From Promethearchaeota archaeon (lineage in GTDB: Archaea > Asgardarchaeota > Lokiarchaeia > Sigynarchaeales > SOKP01), in NCBI GenBank assembly GCA_016839845.1, contig JAEOTL010000121.1, positions 1-43,758 on the forward strand: a DNA stretch of 43,758 nt, read 5' to 3'. The position numbers and the translations under genes are program-made. The notes below the pieces were generated by a model that saw nothing but the letters and a program-made list of their open reading frames with translations, ran no database searches and was not told the DNA's origin. Shown here in pieces: positions 8,685-18,184 of this stretch; the first letter of the stretch is position 1, and every line of letters begins with the position of its first letter.

Positions 8685-9443
8685 TTATAACAGCCACTCA
8701 TCACGGATATCTTTAATTGCTGTTCCAGGCATAACACCTTTGGGACAAACCCTATTACACACGAAGAACTTTTCACAAGCAGGCACGGCATCATCTTTTA
8801 AAACGCGTGAGAGTACTAACTTTTGTCTCTCATCCGAGATTCTCGAATCTCTAATAAATCTATCGGCCTTCGCTAGTTGGGCAGGGCCAAGATATTTGGG
8901 ATTCTCTTTACTAACTGGGCATGCCCAACATAATCCGCATAATATACAGTAAACAAGCCGCTCGATTTTTTTCATCTGATAAGGTGATTGTAAAGATTCT
9001 GGAGCGACATCGTTCCATTCTCTGGTTAAATATGGCTCAACTTCTCTGTAAAACTTCCAAAAAGGTTCCATATCGACAACTAAGTCTTTCAGAACTGTCA
9101 TGTTTGGTAATGGTTCAATTAAAATCTCATTTTGGGAATCCCAAACAAAGCTGGATCCAAACTTAAATTCTGGCAAATTTACTGGCTTTTTCTCAGTTTT
9201 CACTGTTGAAATTTGAGTTCTACATGCAAGTAATGGGACTTTGTCGATAGTTAAACCACAAGATCCACAAATTGCCCCCCGACACGCATATCGAAAAGCT
9301 AATGATGAATCAAAATAATCTTGTATGTAAAAAAGAGCATCTAATATACTCATTCCCCTTGATAAAGGTACTTCAAATTTGTCATAACGGATATCTCCCA
9401 TCCCAGAATTTCTATATATCAAAAATATTTGTGTTTCTCCCAT
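8685..9443 (-). CDS. frdB: Fumarate reductase/succinate dehydrogenase iron-sulfur subunit
   Basis: A 252-residue electron-transfer subunit of an SdhB/FrdB-type enzyme. The N-terminal plant-type [2Fe-2S] domain has CRGAICGSCG followed by a Cys in LLACRTQI, between about residues 50 and 75. The C-terminal bacterial-ferredoxin domain has CILCGLCWACP and CEKFFVCNRVCPKG for the [4Fe-4S] and [3Fe-4S] clusters. The first of these is one residue shorter than the usual CxxCxxCxxxCP; the nucleotides confirm the reading. The ATG overlaps the frdA stop (TAATG), so the two are translationally coupled. There is no CCG domain as in thiol-linked TfrB, and no sdhC or sdhD lies nearby, so the electron partner is not known from this window. 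Confidence 0.92.
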   Translation of the reverse strand: MGETQIFLIYRNSGMGDIRYDKFEVPLSRGMSILDALFYIQDYFDSSLAFRYACRGAICGSCGLTIDKVPLLACRTQISTVKTEKKPVNLPEFKFGSSFVWDSQNEILIEPLPNMTVLKDLVVDMEPFWKFYREVEPYLTREWNDVAPESLQSPYQMKKIERLVYCILCGLCWACPVSKENPKYLGPAQLAKADRFIRDSRISDERQKLVLSRVLKDDAVPACEKFFVCNRVCPKGVMPGTAIKDIRDEWLL

Positions 9444-11155
9444 TAGTATTTCCTCTCCTTCACTTCAAATATTCCCAATTTAACTGGTTTCGTTTTCATT
9501 TCTAAACCATCTTTTCCTCTGTAAATCATTGAATGAACAAGATAGTCATCATCATTCCGACTAGGATAATCAGTACGAAAGTGAGCACCTCTACTCTCCT
9601 TTCTCCATAGCGAAGCAAATGCAGTTGCTTCAGCGATATCTAACATACTTCTTAATTCCAGGGTACGGATTAACCCATAATTAAACCTTCTATCTTCTGT
9701 TAAAACGTGTGTAGTTAAAAATTCCTTTTGTAATCTTGGAAGTTTTTTAGCTGCCTTTTCAAGAGCATCTTGGGTTCTGTAAACACCTACATACGTATTC
9801 ATAGTTTCACCCATAACATTTCTTATTTCTACTGGTTGTTTGCCTGAATTATTATTCCAGCTTTTTAACAATACTTCGATTTCATCAAGTGTTTTATCCT
9901 CCGAGGCCTGAATCTCGCTCGAAGAAGATTTTTTAGGTATACCTTTTTCAAGTAGTTTTCTACCGATATAACGGCCAAACACAGGCGTTTCCAATAGAGA
10001 ATTGCCTCCCAAACGATTTGCTCCATGAACGGAAAGACAAGAACACTCCCCGATCGTATAAAGCCCCAATAAATCTGTTTCTCCATAAACGCTGTCGAAT
10101 TTTGTACCGATTCCTCCCATAGAGTAATGTTGACCTGGTTGAACAGGAATTGGTTTTTCAATAGGGTCGACCCCAGCAAAATAGATACTTATTTCTCTAA
10201 TACCAGGTAACCTTTCCTTTATTTTTTCCGCTCCTAAATGTGTTAAATCTAAATGAACGTATGCGTTTTCAAACCCCCTTCCTTCAATGACTTCTGTTTC
10301 ATTTGCACGAGCAACGATATCACGAGGGGCTAATTCCATGGCCTTTGGAGCCGTGTTTTTCATAAAACGCTCGCCTTCTATATTGAATAAATATCCCCCC
10401 TCACCTCGCGCTCCTTCTGTGATAAGAATGTTTGTTCCATAGAGTGTAGTTGGATGAAATTGGACGAATTCAACATCTTGCATAGGAACACCTGCTCGAA
10501 AGGCAGCACCTACACCGTCCCCCGTATTGATGACTGCATTTGTGGAGTATTTAAAAATACGACCAAATCCCCCAGTAGCTAAAATAACATATGGTGCTCG
10601 GAAAGAAACTAATTCACCTTTCGGAATATCAAGTGCAATTAATCCCGCAACCCTACCATTAGCTTGAAAGAGGTCGACAATGAAATATTCGTTAAAAAAA
10701 GTAACCCCATGACGAACTGACTGTTCATTAAGTGTATGAAGTAAAGTATGCCCAGTTCTATCACCAGCATAACACGTACGTGGAAAACCTGCACCCCCAA
10801 AGGGTCTTTGTGCGATTAACCCAGAGTCTAATCGAGAAAATGGAGCACCCATACTTTCAAACTCAACAACGATTTTAGGAGCTTCTTCACACATGAACAT
10901 TACAATGTCTTGATCAGATAGATAGTCAGATCCTTTTACTGTATCAAAAGCATGTCCCTTAGGGGTATCTCCCTTCCCTTCTTCTAAGTTGCCTAAAGCA
11001 GCATTGATTCCTCCTTGAGCGGCACCAGAGTGAGATCGTACGGGAAAAACCTTACTGATCACTGCAGCATTCCATTTTTTTGAAAGTTCCAAGCCTGCTC
11101 TTAAACCACTAAGCCCTGCTCCAACAATCAAAACATCAAATTCTTCAACTCTCAT
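9443..11155 (-). CDS. frdA: Fumarate reductase/succinate dehydrogenase flavoprotein subunit
   Basis: A 570-residue FAD protein of SdhA/FrdA type that interconverts succinate and fumarate. It has the dinucleotide motif DVLIVGAGLSGLRAG at residues 8-22 and RSHSGAAQGG, containing the His that carries covalent FAD in this family. Further landmarks are QFHPTTLYGTNILITEGARGEGG (substrate His and catalytic Arg region, around residue 240), PGQHYSMGGI and HGANRLGGNSLLETPVFGR. The length is normal. It lies 45 bp downstream of korB and overlaps frdB by 1 nt, so it is the third gene of a kor-frd operon. The direction of catalysis cannot be read from the sequence. Pairing with a ferredoxin oxidoreductase suggests an anaerobic, possibly reductive, half-cycle. 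Confidence 0.94.
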   Translation of the reverse strand: MRVEEFDVLIVGAGLSGLRAGLELSKKWNAAVISKVFPVRSHSGAAQGGINAALGNLEEGKGDTPKGHAFDTVKGSDYLSDQDIVMFMCEEAPKIVVEFESMGAPFSRLDSGLIAQRPFGGAGFPRTCYAGDRTGHTLLHTLNEQSVRHGVTFFNEYFIVDLFQANGRVAGLIALDIPKGELVSFRAPYVILATGGFGRIFKYSTNAVINTGDGVGAAFRAGVPMQDVEFVQFHPTTLYGTNILITEGARGEGGYLFNIEGERFMKNTAPKAMELAPRDIVARANETEVIEGRGFENAYVHLDLTHLGAEKIKERLPGIREISIYFAGVDPIEKPIPVQPGQHYSMGGIGTKFDSVYGETDLLGLYTIGECSCLSVHGANRLGGNSLLETPVFGRYIGRKLLEKGIPKKSSSSEIQASEDKTLDEIEVLLKSWNNNSGKQPVEIRNVMGETMNTYVGVYRTQDALEKAAKKLPRLQKEFLTTHVLTEDRRFNYGLIRTLELRSMLDIAEATAFASLWRKESRGAHFRTDYPSRNDDDYLVHSMIYRGKDGLEMKTKPVKLGIFEVKERKY

Positions 11156-11200
11156 TTTCTTTTGGTAGTTCCGCGTATGTTTTACAAAATGAATTTGAAT

Positions 11201-12067
11201 TTATCGAAAGGTATCTAGAACTTCCTTTAGTTTTTCATTATTTAAATCCCTTTGAAATAAGGGACGCTTATCATTGTCATAAATGCGTACATTCTCTTCA
11301 TACGTATTTCTGTTAAGGTTAAGGTATAGAACTCCTAATGCAAATTTACTGGTATCTAAGGCCAATTTCATCGCTGATTCTTGATCATATGGATTATGAG
11401 AATTATCTACATTGTAACTATTTGCTTTATACCATTGGAAAGTGTTTACTTTGTTAAAGGTCACACATGGGCATAATAGATCAATTAAAGCATATCCTTT
11501 ATGATTTATCGCTTTTCTTAAAACACTCTTTGTTCCTTCGATATCTCCTACAAAGGCTCTAGCAACAAAAGATGCATTTAAAGCAATCGCAACCGCGACA
11601 GGATTAAACGGTTCATTTATAACTCCAAAGACTTGAACTTTTGTTTTGAATCCTAATTGACTAGTTGGGCTAGCTTGTCCTTTTGTTAATCCATACACCA
11701 TATTATTGTGCACAATATTAACTATATCAGGATTATATCTAATTGTATGCAAAAAATGGTTGCCACCTTCACTAAGAGTGCATCCATCCCCGCTAACAGC
11801 AATTACATGAAGCTCTGGATTAGCAGCTTTTATCCCAAGCGCCGCTGATAAATATCGACCATGAAGTCCATTATAACTTTGTGATTTCATAAAATGCGGA
11901 AACTTGCCTGCTTGACCAATCCCGGATACTAATACCATATCCTTCGGTTTAATTCCTAGCTCCGTTAGAGTTTCTTTCATTACTTTCATTGCACTAAAAT
12001 TACCACATCCTGGACACCAATGAATTTCGGTGTCATAATCATAATCTGTACCTGAAATCTTAATCAC
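11201..12067 (-). CDS. korB: 2-oxoacid:ferredoxin oxidoreductase, beta subunit
   Basis: A 288-residue thiamine-diphosphate-binding beta subunit. It opens with HWCPGCGNFSAMKVM (Cys residues for the proximal cluster) and has VSGIGQAGKFPHFM, the ThDP/Mg motif VSGDGCTLSEGGNHF, and HNNMVYGLTKGQASPTS. A further Cys lies in LLCPCVTFN. This pattern is the 2-oxoglutarate/broad 2-oxoacid type rather than a four-subunit pyruvate enzyme. The GTG start overlaps the end of the alpha subunit gene by 8 nt (GTGATTAA), which shows co-translation. With the alpha subunit it would convert 2-oxoglutarate and CoA to succinyl-CoA, CO2 and reduced ferredoxin, or run in reverse. Substrate choice between 2-oxoglutarate and other 2-oxoacids is inferred from the neighbouring succinate genes. 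Confidence 0.92.
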   Translation of the reverse strand: MIKISGTDYDYDTEIHWCPGCGNFSAMKVMKETLTELGIKPKDMVLVSGIGQAGKFPHFMKSQSYNGLHGRYLSAALGIKAANPELHVIAVSGDGCTLSEGGNHFLHTIRYNPDIVNIVHNNMVYGLTKGQASPTSQLGFKTKVQVFGVINEPFNPVAVAIALNASFVARAFVGDIEGTKSVLRKAINHKGYALIDLLCPCVTFNKVNTFQWYKANSYNVDNSHNPYDQESAMKLALDTSKFALGVLYLNLNRNTYEENVRIYDNDKRPLFQRDLNNEKLKEVLDTFR

Positions 12068-13808
12068 TCTCCACTATATTTCTTACTCTTTCAATGATTT
12101 CTTCTACGGAAAACACATAACCGCTGTACTTTAGGATCTTATGATTCATGTTAATATGTGTCTCATTCTCAAGCAATTTTGCGAATTGACCCGTTGGATT
12201 TTGCTCAATGGAAATCTTAATTTCTGCTTTAATGAGATAATCAATTACATTTTCATGAATTGGATATATTTGCTTGAAGAATAAAAAACCAATATCATCT
12301 CTATCTAATTTTTCTAATGCCTCCTTGATTAAATAATAATTACTCCCCCAACTTACAATCAAATATTTAAAATCTTCATTCCCATAAAATTCAGGGGGAA
12401 TAGTTTCTTTTTTAATAAGCTCCAACTTCCTAAATCGCTTATCAACAGTTTTAATTCGAATTTTGGGATCCTCTGTAATCTGTCCGAATTCATCATGTGT
12501 ATGACTATCCGCATCAACTAATCCCTCGCCATATCCTGGGACACCCCGAGGAGATACTCCTGAATCGGTAAATCGGTACCTTTCATAATCTTTTTCAGTT
12601 TTAACGATATTTTTAAAGATTTTTAAGGAGTCAAGGTCTAATGACTGAATATTGTAATAAGAGTCTACTAAATATTGATCCGTAAGAATAAACACAGGTA
12701 CATGATATTTTTGTGTAAGGTTAAATGCATTTTGAGTGAGTTTAAACGCATCTTCAATGGTTCCCGGAGATAAAATTATTCTGGGAAACCACCCCGCACC
12801 AGCATATAGAACAAGCTCTATATCCTCTTGGCACGTTCGAGTTGGCATTCCAGTTGCAGGACCAGGTCGTTGCCCTACGACCATCACAATTGGTAATTCT
12901 GTCATACCTGCGAGACTCACTCCTTCTGTCATAAGAGAAAAACCTCCACCAGATGTGGAGACAAAAGATCGAGCACCGGCATATGATGCTCCTAAGGTTT
13001 TATTGATTGCACTTATCTCATCTTCAGTTTGGTCTACAATCATATCGAATTCTAGGGCATGTTGGGCTAGAAAGGTTCCAATACCAGTAGAAGGTGCCAT
13101 CGGATAAAAGCAAGCGAAATTACAACCCCCCGCTATGGCTCCCAATGCTATAGCTTGCGTACCATCTAGTATATAATTGTTACTTATTTCGGGATTTTTC
13201 TTTATATCAAATCTTTGATTGATTTGATTCGAATTTAGTAATGACTCGATTACTTCATATCCTTTCTCAGCGGCTTTAATGTTGTTATTTAAAATTTCTT
13301 GACCTTTTGTTTTAAAATTATCTTTAAGTAACTCATTAAGGATTTTTCTCTCTGATTTCAACATGCATAATATTACACCCAAGGCAATAATATTGGCATA
13401 AATTCTACCCCCAATTTCGTTTGAGAGCTCAGTAAAGGGTATCTTTACTATATTAGCCTGGATATTTGATATAGTTTCAATATATTGTTTTTCCCCGATG
13501 ATTAAGGTGTCTGAAGAGATTCGTTCTCTCAAGTGAGGTAAGGCTGTCTCATTTAATGGGATTAATAAATCAATTCTATCTATATACGCTCGAACTGGTT
13601 TAGAAGAAACACGGATTGTTGTAGAATTAACACCTCCTCTTACCCTAGACATATACTCTCTTGTTGCGAATACATGATAACCAGTCTTCTTTAAGGTTTT
13701 TGTTAATAATGCTTCAACAGTTTGAATCCCTTGACCAGCCGCACCACAGAGAACTATAGAAATATCATCATCATAAGTTAGGTTATCAATTTTTGACATA
13801 ATATTCAT
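12060..13808 (-). CDS. korA: 2-oxoacid:ferredoxin oxidoreductase, fused gamma-alpha subunit
   Basis: A 582-residue fusion. Residues about 1-190 are the gamma domain (VLCGAAGQGIQTVEALL, then REYMSRVRGGVNSTTIRVS). From about residue 215 follows the alpha domain, with GAIAGGCNFACFYPMAPSTGIG (equivalent of the YPITPS motif that contacts the 2-oxo substrate), a Glu in VDQTEDEISAINKTLGA, and TSGGGFSLMTEG. This two-gene layout (gamma-alpha plus beta) is typical of the 2-oxoglutarate or general 2-oxoacid enzymes of archaea. It is the first gene of the kor-frd operon. ATGs at 13808 and 13799 are both possible, and no ribosome binding site decides between them. The substrate is probably 2-oxoglutarate given frdAB downstream. 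Confidence 0.93.
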   Translation of the reverse strand: MNIMSKIDNLTYDDDISIVLCGAAGQGIQTVEALLTKTLKKTGYHVFATREYMSRVRGGVNSTTIRVSSKPVRAYIDRIDLLIPLNETALPHLRERISSDTLIIGEKQYIETISNIQANIVKIPFTELSNEIGGRIYANIIALGVILCMLKSERKILNELLKDNFKTKGQEILNNNIKAAEKGYEVIESLLNSNQINQRFDIKKNPEISNNYILDGTQAIALGAIAGGCNFACFYPMAPSTGIGTFLAQHALEFDMIVDQTEDEISAINKTLGASYAGARSFVSTSGGGFSLMTEGVSLAGMTELPIVMVVGQRPGPATGMPTRTCQEDIELVLYAGAGWFPRIILSPGTIEDAFKLTQNAFNLTQKYHVPVFILTDQYLVDSYYNIQSLDLDSLKIFKNIVKTEKDYERYRFTDSGVSPRGVPGYGEGLVDADSHTHDEFGQITEDPKIRIKTVDKRFRKLELIKKETIPPEFYGNEDFKYLIVSWGSNYYLIKEALEKLDRDDIGFLFFKQIYPIHENVIDYLIKAEIKISIEQNPTGQFAKLLENETHINMNHKILKYSGYVFSVEEIIERVRNIVESD

Positions 13809-13994
13809 GTTAAGAATTAGAATAGCTATTAAAATTAAGTCAATTTAGTCAAATTTTAAGATTTATTTTATAGAATATAAATAAATATGTAGAAATTAAT
13901 TGATGAATGCTTGAGCTTTCATTTATTTTATAAAGATTATCGAACGGTTTTATTAAACAACTTTTTATAAATCACCTTTAATTTACCTAAAAAA

Positions 13995-14003
13995 GGTATA
14001 AAC
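13995..14003 (+). promoter_or_regulatory. Candidate archaeal TATA box for the nitroreductase gene
   Basis: GGTATAAAC is centred about 28 nt before the ATG at 14027. The gene has no ribosome binding site, so this spacing would fit an archaeal promoter producing a leaderless transcript. A second TATA-like stretch (TTTTTATAAATC) lies further upstream, so the assignment is tentative in an AT-rich gap. Confidence 0.35.
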
Positions 14004-14026
14004 AAATCAAAATTAAAGCAAAGACT

Positions 14027-14845
14027 ATGTCAGTAATCGGTATAGATAAAGATAAATGTACAAATTGTAAACAATGCATCCAAGAATGTGGACGTGGGTA
14101 TTTTTATGTCAATAAAGATGGAGAAGTTATTTTTAATGAGAAATTGAATACATGCAATATTTGCGGCCACTGTATTGCTATCTGTCCTGAAAACGCGATA
14201 ATAACAAAGGATCTAGATGATATAGAGACTTTTCCTGGAATTGATGCACCTGAAACTATTGTAGAAAGTGAGAAACTTCTTCAATTACTTCGAGCTAAAC
14301 GTTCAGTAAGGCGTTATAAAAACAAAAAAGTGCCCAAAGAACTTTTAGAAAAGGTTTTCGAAGCTATGAGATATGCTCCCAGTGCATCTAATGCTCGAAA
14401 ATGGCGCTATGTAATTTTATCGGATCCTGAAAAAATTAAGGCCCTAAATAACGAAATTGTTAAAGCAAATTTTGCCTACATGGGATTTCAATCAGAAAAA
14501 CAAGCTACTGCATATTTTAAATCCACAGGGAACACTATTTTTTATAATGCTCCTCACCTTATTGTGCTTTATTATAGGGTTGTTGAGAAAAGTACTGTGA
14601 TGGTCGGATTAAGGGCAAATGATGCGGGAATTGCCTTAACATATGGAATGCTAGAAGCTGAAAGTTTGGGTCTTGGAACTTGCTGGATTGGATTAGTTCA
14701 AGGAGCCGTGCCTATGAATAAAGAGATTCTGAATATTTTGGGAATAAAGGGAATGGTTCTTGGCGCCTTCACTTTAGGATACCCTGCAGTAAAATATCGA
14801 AGAGCTGTCCCTCGACCTCCACTTAAGATAAAAGGATTAGAATAG
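14027..14845 (+). CDS. Ferredoxin-nitroreductase fusion (flavin oxidoreductase)
   Basis: A 272-residue protein. Residues 1-65 form a two-cluster ferredoxin with CTNCKQCIQEC and CNICGHCIAICP, each able to hold a [4Fe-4S] cluster. Residues about 85-270 form a nitroreductase-family FMN domain, beginning LLRAKRSVRRYKNKKVP, with YAPSASNARKWRYVIL and a late GLGTCWIGLVQG. Enzymes of this layout are common in anaerobes and move electrons from ferredoxin to a flavin for reduction of an unsaturated or nitro substrate; the physiological substrate is usually unknown. The gene stands alone and diverges from the kor operon, whose enzyme makes reduced ferredoxin. A link through ferredoxin is possible but not shown. 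Confidence 0.9.
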   Translation: MSVIGIDKDKCTNCKQCIQECGRGYFYVNKDGEVIFNEKLNTCNICGHCIAICPENAIITKDLDDIETFPGIDAPETIVESEKLLQLLRAKRSVRRYKNKKVPKELLEKVFEAMRYAPSASNARKWRYVILSDPEKIKALNNEIVKANFAYMGFQSEKQATAYFKSTGNTIFYNAPHLIVLYYRVVEKSTVMVGLRANDAGIALTYGMLEAESLGLGTCWIGLVQGAVPMNKEILNILGIKGMVLGAFTLGYPAVKYRRAVPRPPLKIKGLE

Positions 14846-14961
14846 AAATTTTATGTTTTTTAATTACAAAAATACACTATTTTAATAAATTAAGGATTCT
14901 TGATAAGAAATATTTCTTATTACCTTGTTAAAAATATGTATCTATTAATTGAGGCAACATA

Positions 14962-16551
14962 ATGATTCAAGATATCCTAATTAGGAATGGAAAAATATTT
15001 GATGGGACTGGTAATCCTTGGTTTTCAGCAAATATTGGCATTCATGGGGGCTTACTAACAGAAATTTCCACAAATATTGAAACTGAATTGGATGCCCCTA
15101 TCATCATTGATGCGAAGAACCTTGTTGTGAGCCCAGGGTTTATAGACATCCACTCTCATGCTGATATGTCTCTTCTTTTTGATCAAAAATTAGAGTGTTT
15201 AGCTCAACAAGGAATTACAACGATTGTAGGTGGTAACTGTGGAATGTCTGGTGCCCCATTAAATCCAGAAAAAGATGATTATTTCAGTAAAGCAGAGAGG
15301 TTTTCAGCGGGGATCCCGTGGCATACATTTAAGGAATACTTAGAAGTATTAGAAAATAAAGGGAGCAGTTTAAATGTAGTACCTTTAGTTGGGTTTGGGA
15401 TAGTTCGGCAGTCAGTTTTAGAAGACGCTACTCGTTCTCCTACAAAACAAGAATTAGAAATGATGCGATCATACGTTGAAGAAGCGATGCAAGCTGGAGC
15501 TTATGGGATTTCTACAGGCTTAATTTATCCCCCTCAATTAAATGCAAAAACCCCAGAGATTATCGAATGTGCTAAAATTTCTGCCAAATATGGAGGAATA
15601 TATTTCAGTCACATGAGAAATGAGGGAGATTATATAATAGAAGCCATAAAGGAGTTAATTGAGATTGTAGATAAATCAGGGTGTAGAAGTGGACAAATTT
15701 CCCATATTAAAGTTATAGGACCGAATAATTGGGGTAAGAGTGTAGAAGTACTTCAATTAATTGAAGAAGCAAATGATCAAGGCTTAACAATTAGGGCCGA
15801 TCAATACCCATACAAGAGAGGAATGAATTCACTGAGAGATTCTTTACCAGGGTGGGCAAAAGTTGGAGGCAATGAAGCGATTATAAAAAGATTACAGAAT
15901 TCTAAAACTAAAGAAAAGATACAAAAAGATATGGAAGAATATTTTAAGACCTCCAAAATGTCATGGGATAAGATCTTTGTAGCCTCTCAGAGAACAAATA
16001 AATGGAGAGACATGGAGGGATTGTCAATATCAGAGATTACTGAAAAGAAGCAATCGTTTAGTGAATTCGAAATTTTCTGTGAAATTTTGATTGATAACAA
16101 AGCAAATGTGGAGCAAATTACAGAATATGGACATGATAATGATATTAAAGACTTTATGAAGGGTCGTTTTACAATGGTTGGTACAGATAGCTGGTCAGTA
16201 CCAAAGGGATTAGGAAAACCGCATCCTAGATTTTATGGCACCTACCCTAGAATCCTTGGGAAATTTGTTCGCGAAGAAAAGATTCTAAAGTTAGAACAAG
16301 CCATCAGAAAAATGTCTTCGTTTCCAGCTCAAACTTTAGGTTTATATAATAGGGGTTTAATTCGAGAAGGTATGTGGGCCGATCTTGTAATATTTGATCC
16401 CGATACAATTATTGATAGAGCAACTTATACTGATCCTCATCAATATCCCGACGGCATCCATTATGTAATTGTAAATGGTGTAATTGTTATTGAGAACAAA
16501 CAACACACAACAGCTATGCCGGGGAAGATTCTAAGGAGGAATTCTCCTTAG
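14962..16551 (+). CDS. N-acyl-D-amino-acid deacylase-type amidohydrolase
   Basis: A 529-residue amidohydrolase of the D-aminoacylase branch, which removes the acyl group from N-acyl-D-amino acids. All expected metal ligands are visible: HSHAD near residue 64, the bridging Cys in GGNCGMSGAP near 91, His in FSHMRNEGD near 217, His in GQISHIKVIG near 245, and the catalytic Asp in MVGTDSWSVP near 410. The C-terminal beta-sandwich closes with GMWADLVIFDPDTI. A GAGG motif lies upstream of the ATG. Length and motifs fit the family well, but D-hydantoinase-like or dipeptidase activities cannot be excluded. It is not part of an obvious operon: the gap to the gene before is 116 bp, and the next gene converges on it. 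Confidence 0.9.
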   Translation: MIQDILIRNGKIFDGTGNPWFSANIGIHGGLLTEISTNIETELDAPIIIDAKNLVVSPGFIDIHSHADMSLLFDQKLECLAQQGITTIVGGNCGMSGAPLNPEKDDYFSKAERFSAGIPWHTFKEYLEVLENKGSSLNVVPLVGFGIVRQSVLEDATRSPTKQELEMMRSYVEEAMQAGAYGISTGLIYPPQLNAKTPEIIECAKISAKYGGIYFSHMRNEGDYIIEAIKELIEIVDKSGCRSGQISHIKVIGPNNWGKSVEVLQLIEEANDQGLTIRADQYPYKRGMNSLRDSLPGWAKVGGNEAIIKRLQNSKTKEKIQKDMEEYFKTSKMSWDKIFVASQRTNKWRDMEGLSISEITEKKQSFSEFEIFCEILIDNKANVEQITEYGHDNDIKDFMKGRFTMVGTDSWSVPKGLGKPHPRFYGTYPRILGKFVREEKILKLEQAIRKMSSFPAQTLGLYNRGLIREGMWADLVIFDPDTIIDRATYTDPHQYPDGIHYVIVNGVIVIENKQHTTAMPGKILRRNSP

Positions 16552-16589
16552 TTATATCAAGAATAAGTAGTTTGAAATAGAAATTGTTC

Positions 16590-18014
16590 TTACAAACCTA
16601 ATTCCTTTAATTCCTTCATCATTCCCTGTTTTTTCTCCCCTTTCAGATCAAACCATTTATAAAAAAGTATTGCTCCAGTAACACAAATAAGGAACGGGAA
16701 GAACCCTTGAATCATTCTAAGCCCAAATAAAGCTATTCCACTATGACTTGAAGTATTTGGGTCGTAATAAGTGAACGAGTGAATAAAAGCCACAATAAAA
16801 CTTTGGACGATAACAGATATTTTCAGGAAGAAATTTCTCACCCCGATCAAGGTTGCTTCAATATGTTTTTCAGTTTTTACAGTGAATTCATCGTAGCAAT
16901 CAGCAAACACCGGGGATAACATAATTGTAAACATAGCTGCTCCCATACCACTAACTAAAGAAACTATAAAATATTGTATAGCATTAGTAATGAATAAATT
17001 CGCCAAAAAACTACAACCAAAAAAAATCAACCCAATCACATAAGTATTAGAATGTCCAATTTTTCTTGCCACACGAATCCAGATTGGTATTGTTACTAGA
17101 GAAGAAATAAGCATTAAAAGGGAACTAATAGATCTTATAGATTGGGATTCCTGGAGTACGTCGTCAACGAAATTTACAGTATTCATACTCATTAATCCCA
17201 AGGCAACCATGAATGCGATATATGATACAATTGCTAGCATAAAATTCTTTTGCTTAATTCCTATTGAAATTATTTTGAAAAAAGACATCCTTTCTGATGT
17301 TTCATATCCCGCAATAAAGCGAATCTTCATTTCTTCAGATTCTTTAGATCCTGGTATGAAGATAATTAATGATATCACAAGTATAATGAAACTTAAAAAC
17401 GCAGCAAATGTAAATGTACTTGCTCTCCCTGGTATGATAATTTGCGACCAAATTGTTGTTCCTATAAAATTGGCTAAAAAGATGAATATTTGGGTTATCG
17501 TTCCTGCGATCCTTCGCGTTTTGTCCCCTCGAAAATGTGCAGGAAATGCCCCAAAAGAGTGTGTTTGGTATAGAGAATTTGTTAAATCATATAGACAGAT
17601 GATAATTAAATAATATATCAAGATAGGAAACACGCTCTCGATTCCTCCTCCACTACGTGGTAAGAAGAATAGGAAAAATAACAGGCTCGCTGGAAGGCCA
17701 CTGATTATAACCCAAGGTGTATGATATCCCCTCTTCTTCGTCCATTTCATTGGTTTGTCTGTAAGAAATCCTACAATCGGATTAGTAACCATACTAAATA
17801 CAGTATATATTATATTTAAGATTGCCAAATAGATCGGCCAGAGATAAGTAACTCCAATAAAACCTAACTCACTTTCATAATAATGCCAAACGAAACTGCC
17901 AAAACTGACAATCAAGTAACCACTAAAAAAATATCCCATGGAAAACATTAACATCTTCCCAATAGTCGGTTCCTTGTCACCGGGGGTTTTCAACATATCA
18001 TCTGAGGATTTCAA
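16590..18014 (-). CDS. GPH-family (MelB-like) sugar:cation symporter
   Basis: A 474-residue integral membrane protein with about twelve hydrophobic segments, the first at roughly residues 20-42. The loop after segment 2 reads NPIVGFLTDKPMKWTKKRGYHTPW, the characteristic glycoside-pentoside-hexuronide (MFS_2) motif, in which Asp and basic residues couple ion and sugar movement. GPH carriers usually bring in mono- and disaccharides, glycosides or uronides with Na+ or H+. It is the only transporter in the window and lies between the fucosidase loci, so import of fucose- or rhamnose-containing sugars is plausible. It diverges from sucCD and converges with the amidohydrolase gene. The substrate cannot be read from the sequence. 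Confidence 0.88.
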   Translation of the reverse strand: MKSSDDMLKTPGDKEPTIGKMLMFSMGYFFSGYLIVSFGSFVWHYYESELGFIGVTYLWPIYLAILNIIYTVFSMVTNPIVGFLTDKPMKWTKKRGYHTPWVIISGLPASLLFFLFFLPRSGGGIESVFPILIYYLIIICLYDLTNSLYQTHSFGAFPAHFRGDKTRRIAGTITQIFIFLANFIGTTIWSQIIIPGRASTFTFAAFLSFIILVISLIIFIPGSKESEEMKIRFIAGYETSERMSFFKIISIGIKQKNFMLAIVSYIAFMVALGLMSMNTVNFVDDVLQESQSIRSISSLLMLISSLVTIPIWIRVARKIGHSNTYVIGLIFFGCSFLANLFITNAIQYFIVSLVSGMGAAMFTIMLSPVFADCYDEFTVKTEKHIEATLIGVRNFFLKISVIVQSFIVAFIHSFTYYDPNTSSHSGIALFGLRMIQGFFPFLICVTGAILFYKWFDLKGEKKQGMMKELKELGL

Positions 18015-18170
18015 CGATCAAAACTCTAAACGTAATATCGGATATTACTTAATGTGTTTAACTTCTTAATAAGATGATCGATGAATAGAAAATAAAGGAA
18101 AATTTTATTAACAAATGAAGGAATTTCATCTTAAAATAAATAATTATAACGTTTTTTAAGCGATCTTATT

Positions 18171-18178
18171 AGGAGGGG
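18171..18178 (+). promoter_or_regulatory. Ribosome binding site deciding the sucC start
   Basis: AGGAGGGG lies 6 nt before the ATT at 18185, the codon where the conserved N-terminus of the protein begins. No ATG, GTG or TTG occurs in this frame between the stop at 18170 and the internal TTG at 18239, which is 60 nt past this site and has none of its own. Confidence 0.7.
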
Positions 18179-18184
18179 CAAAAC

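Noticed and set aside
12736..13107. Plus-strand open frame of 123 codons inside the korA gene
   Set aside because: It is antisense to conserved alpha-subunit motifs of the oxidoreductase and has no ribosome binding site or known domain.
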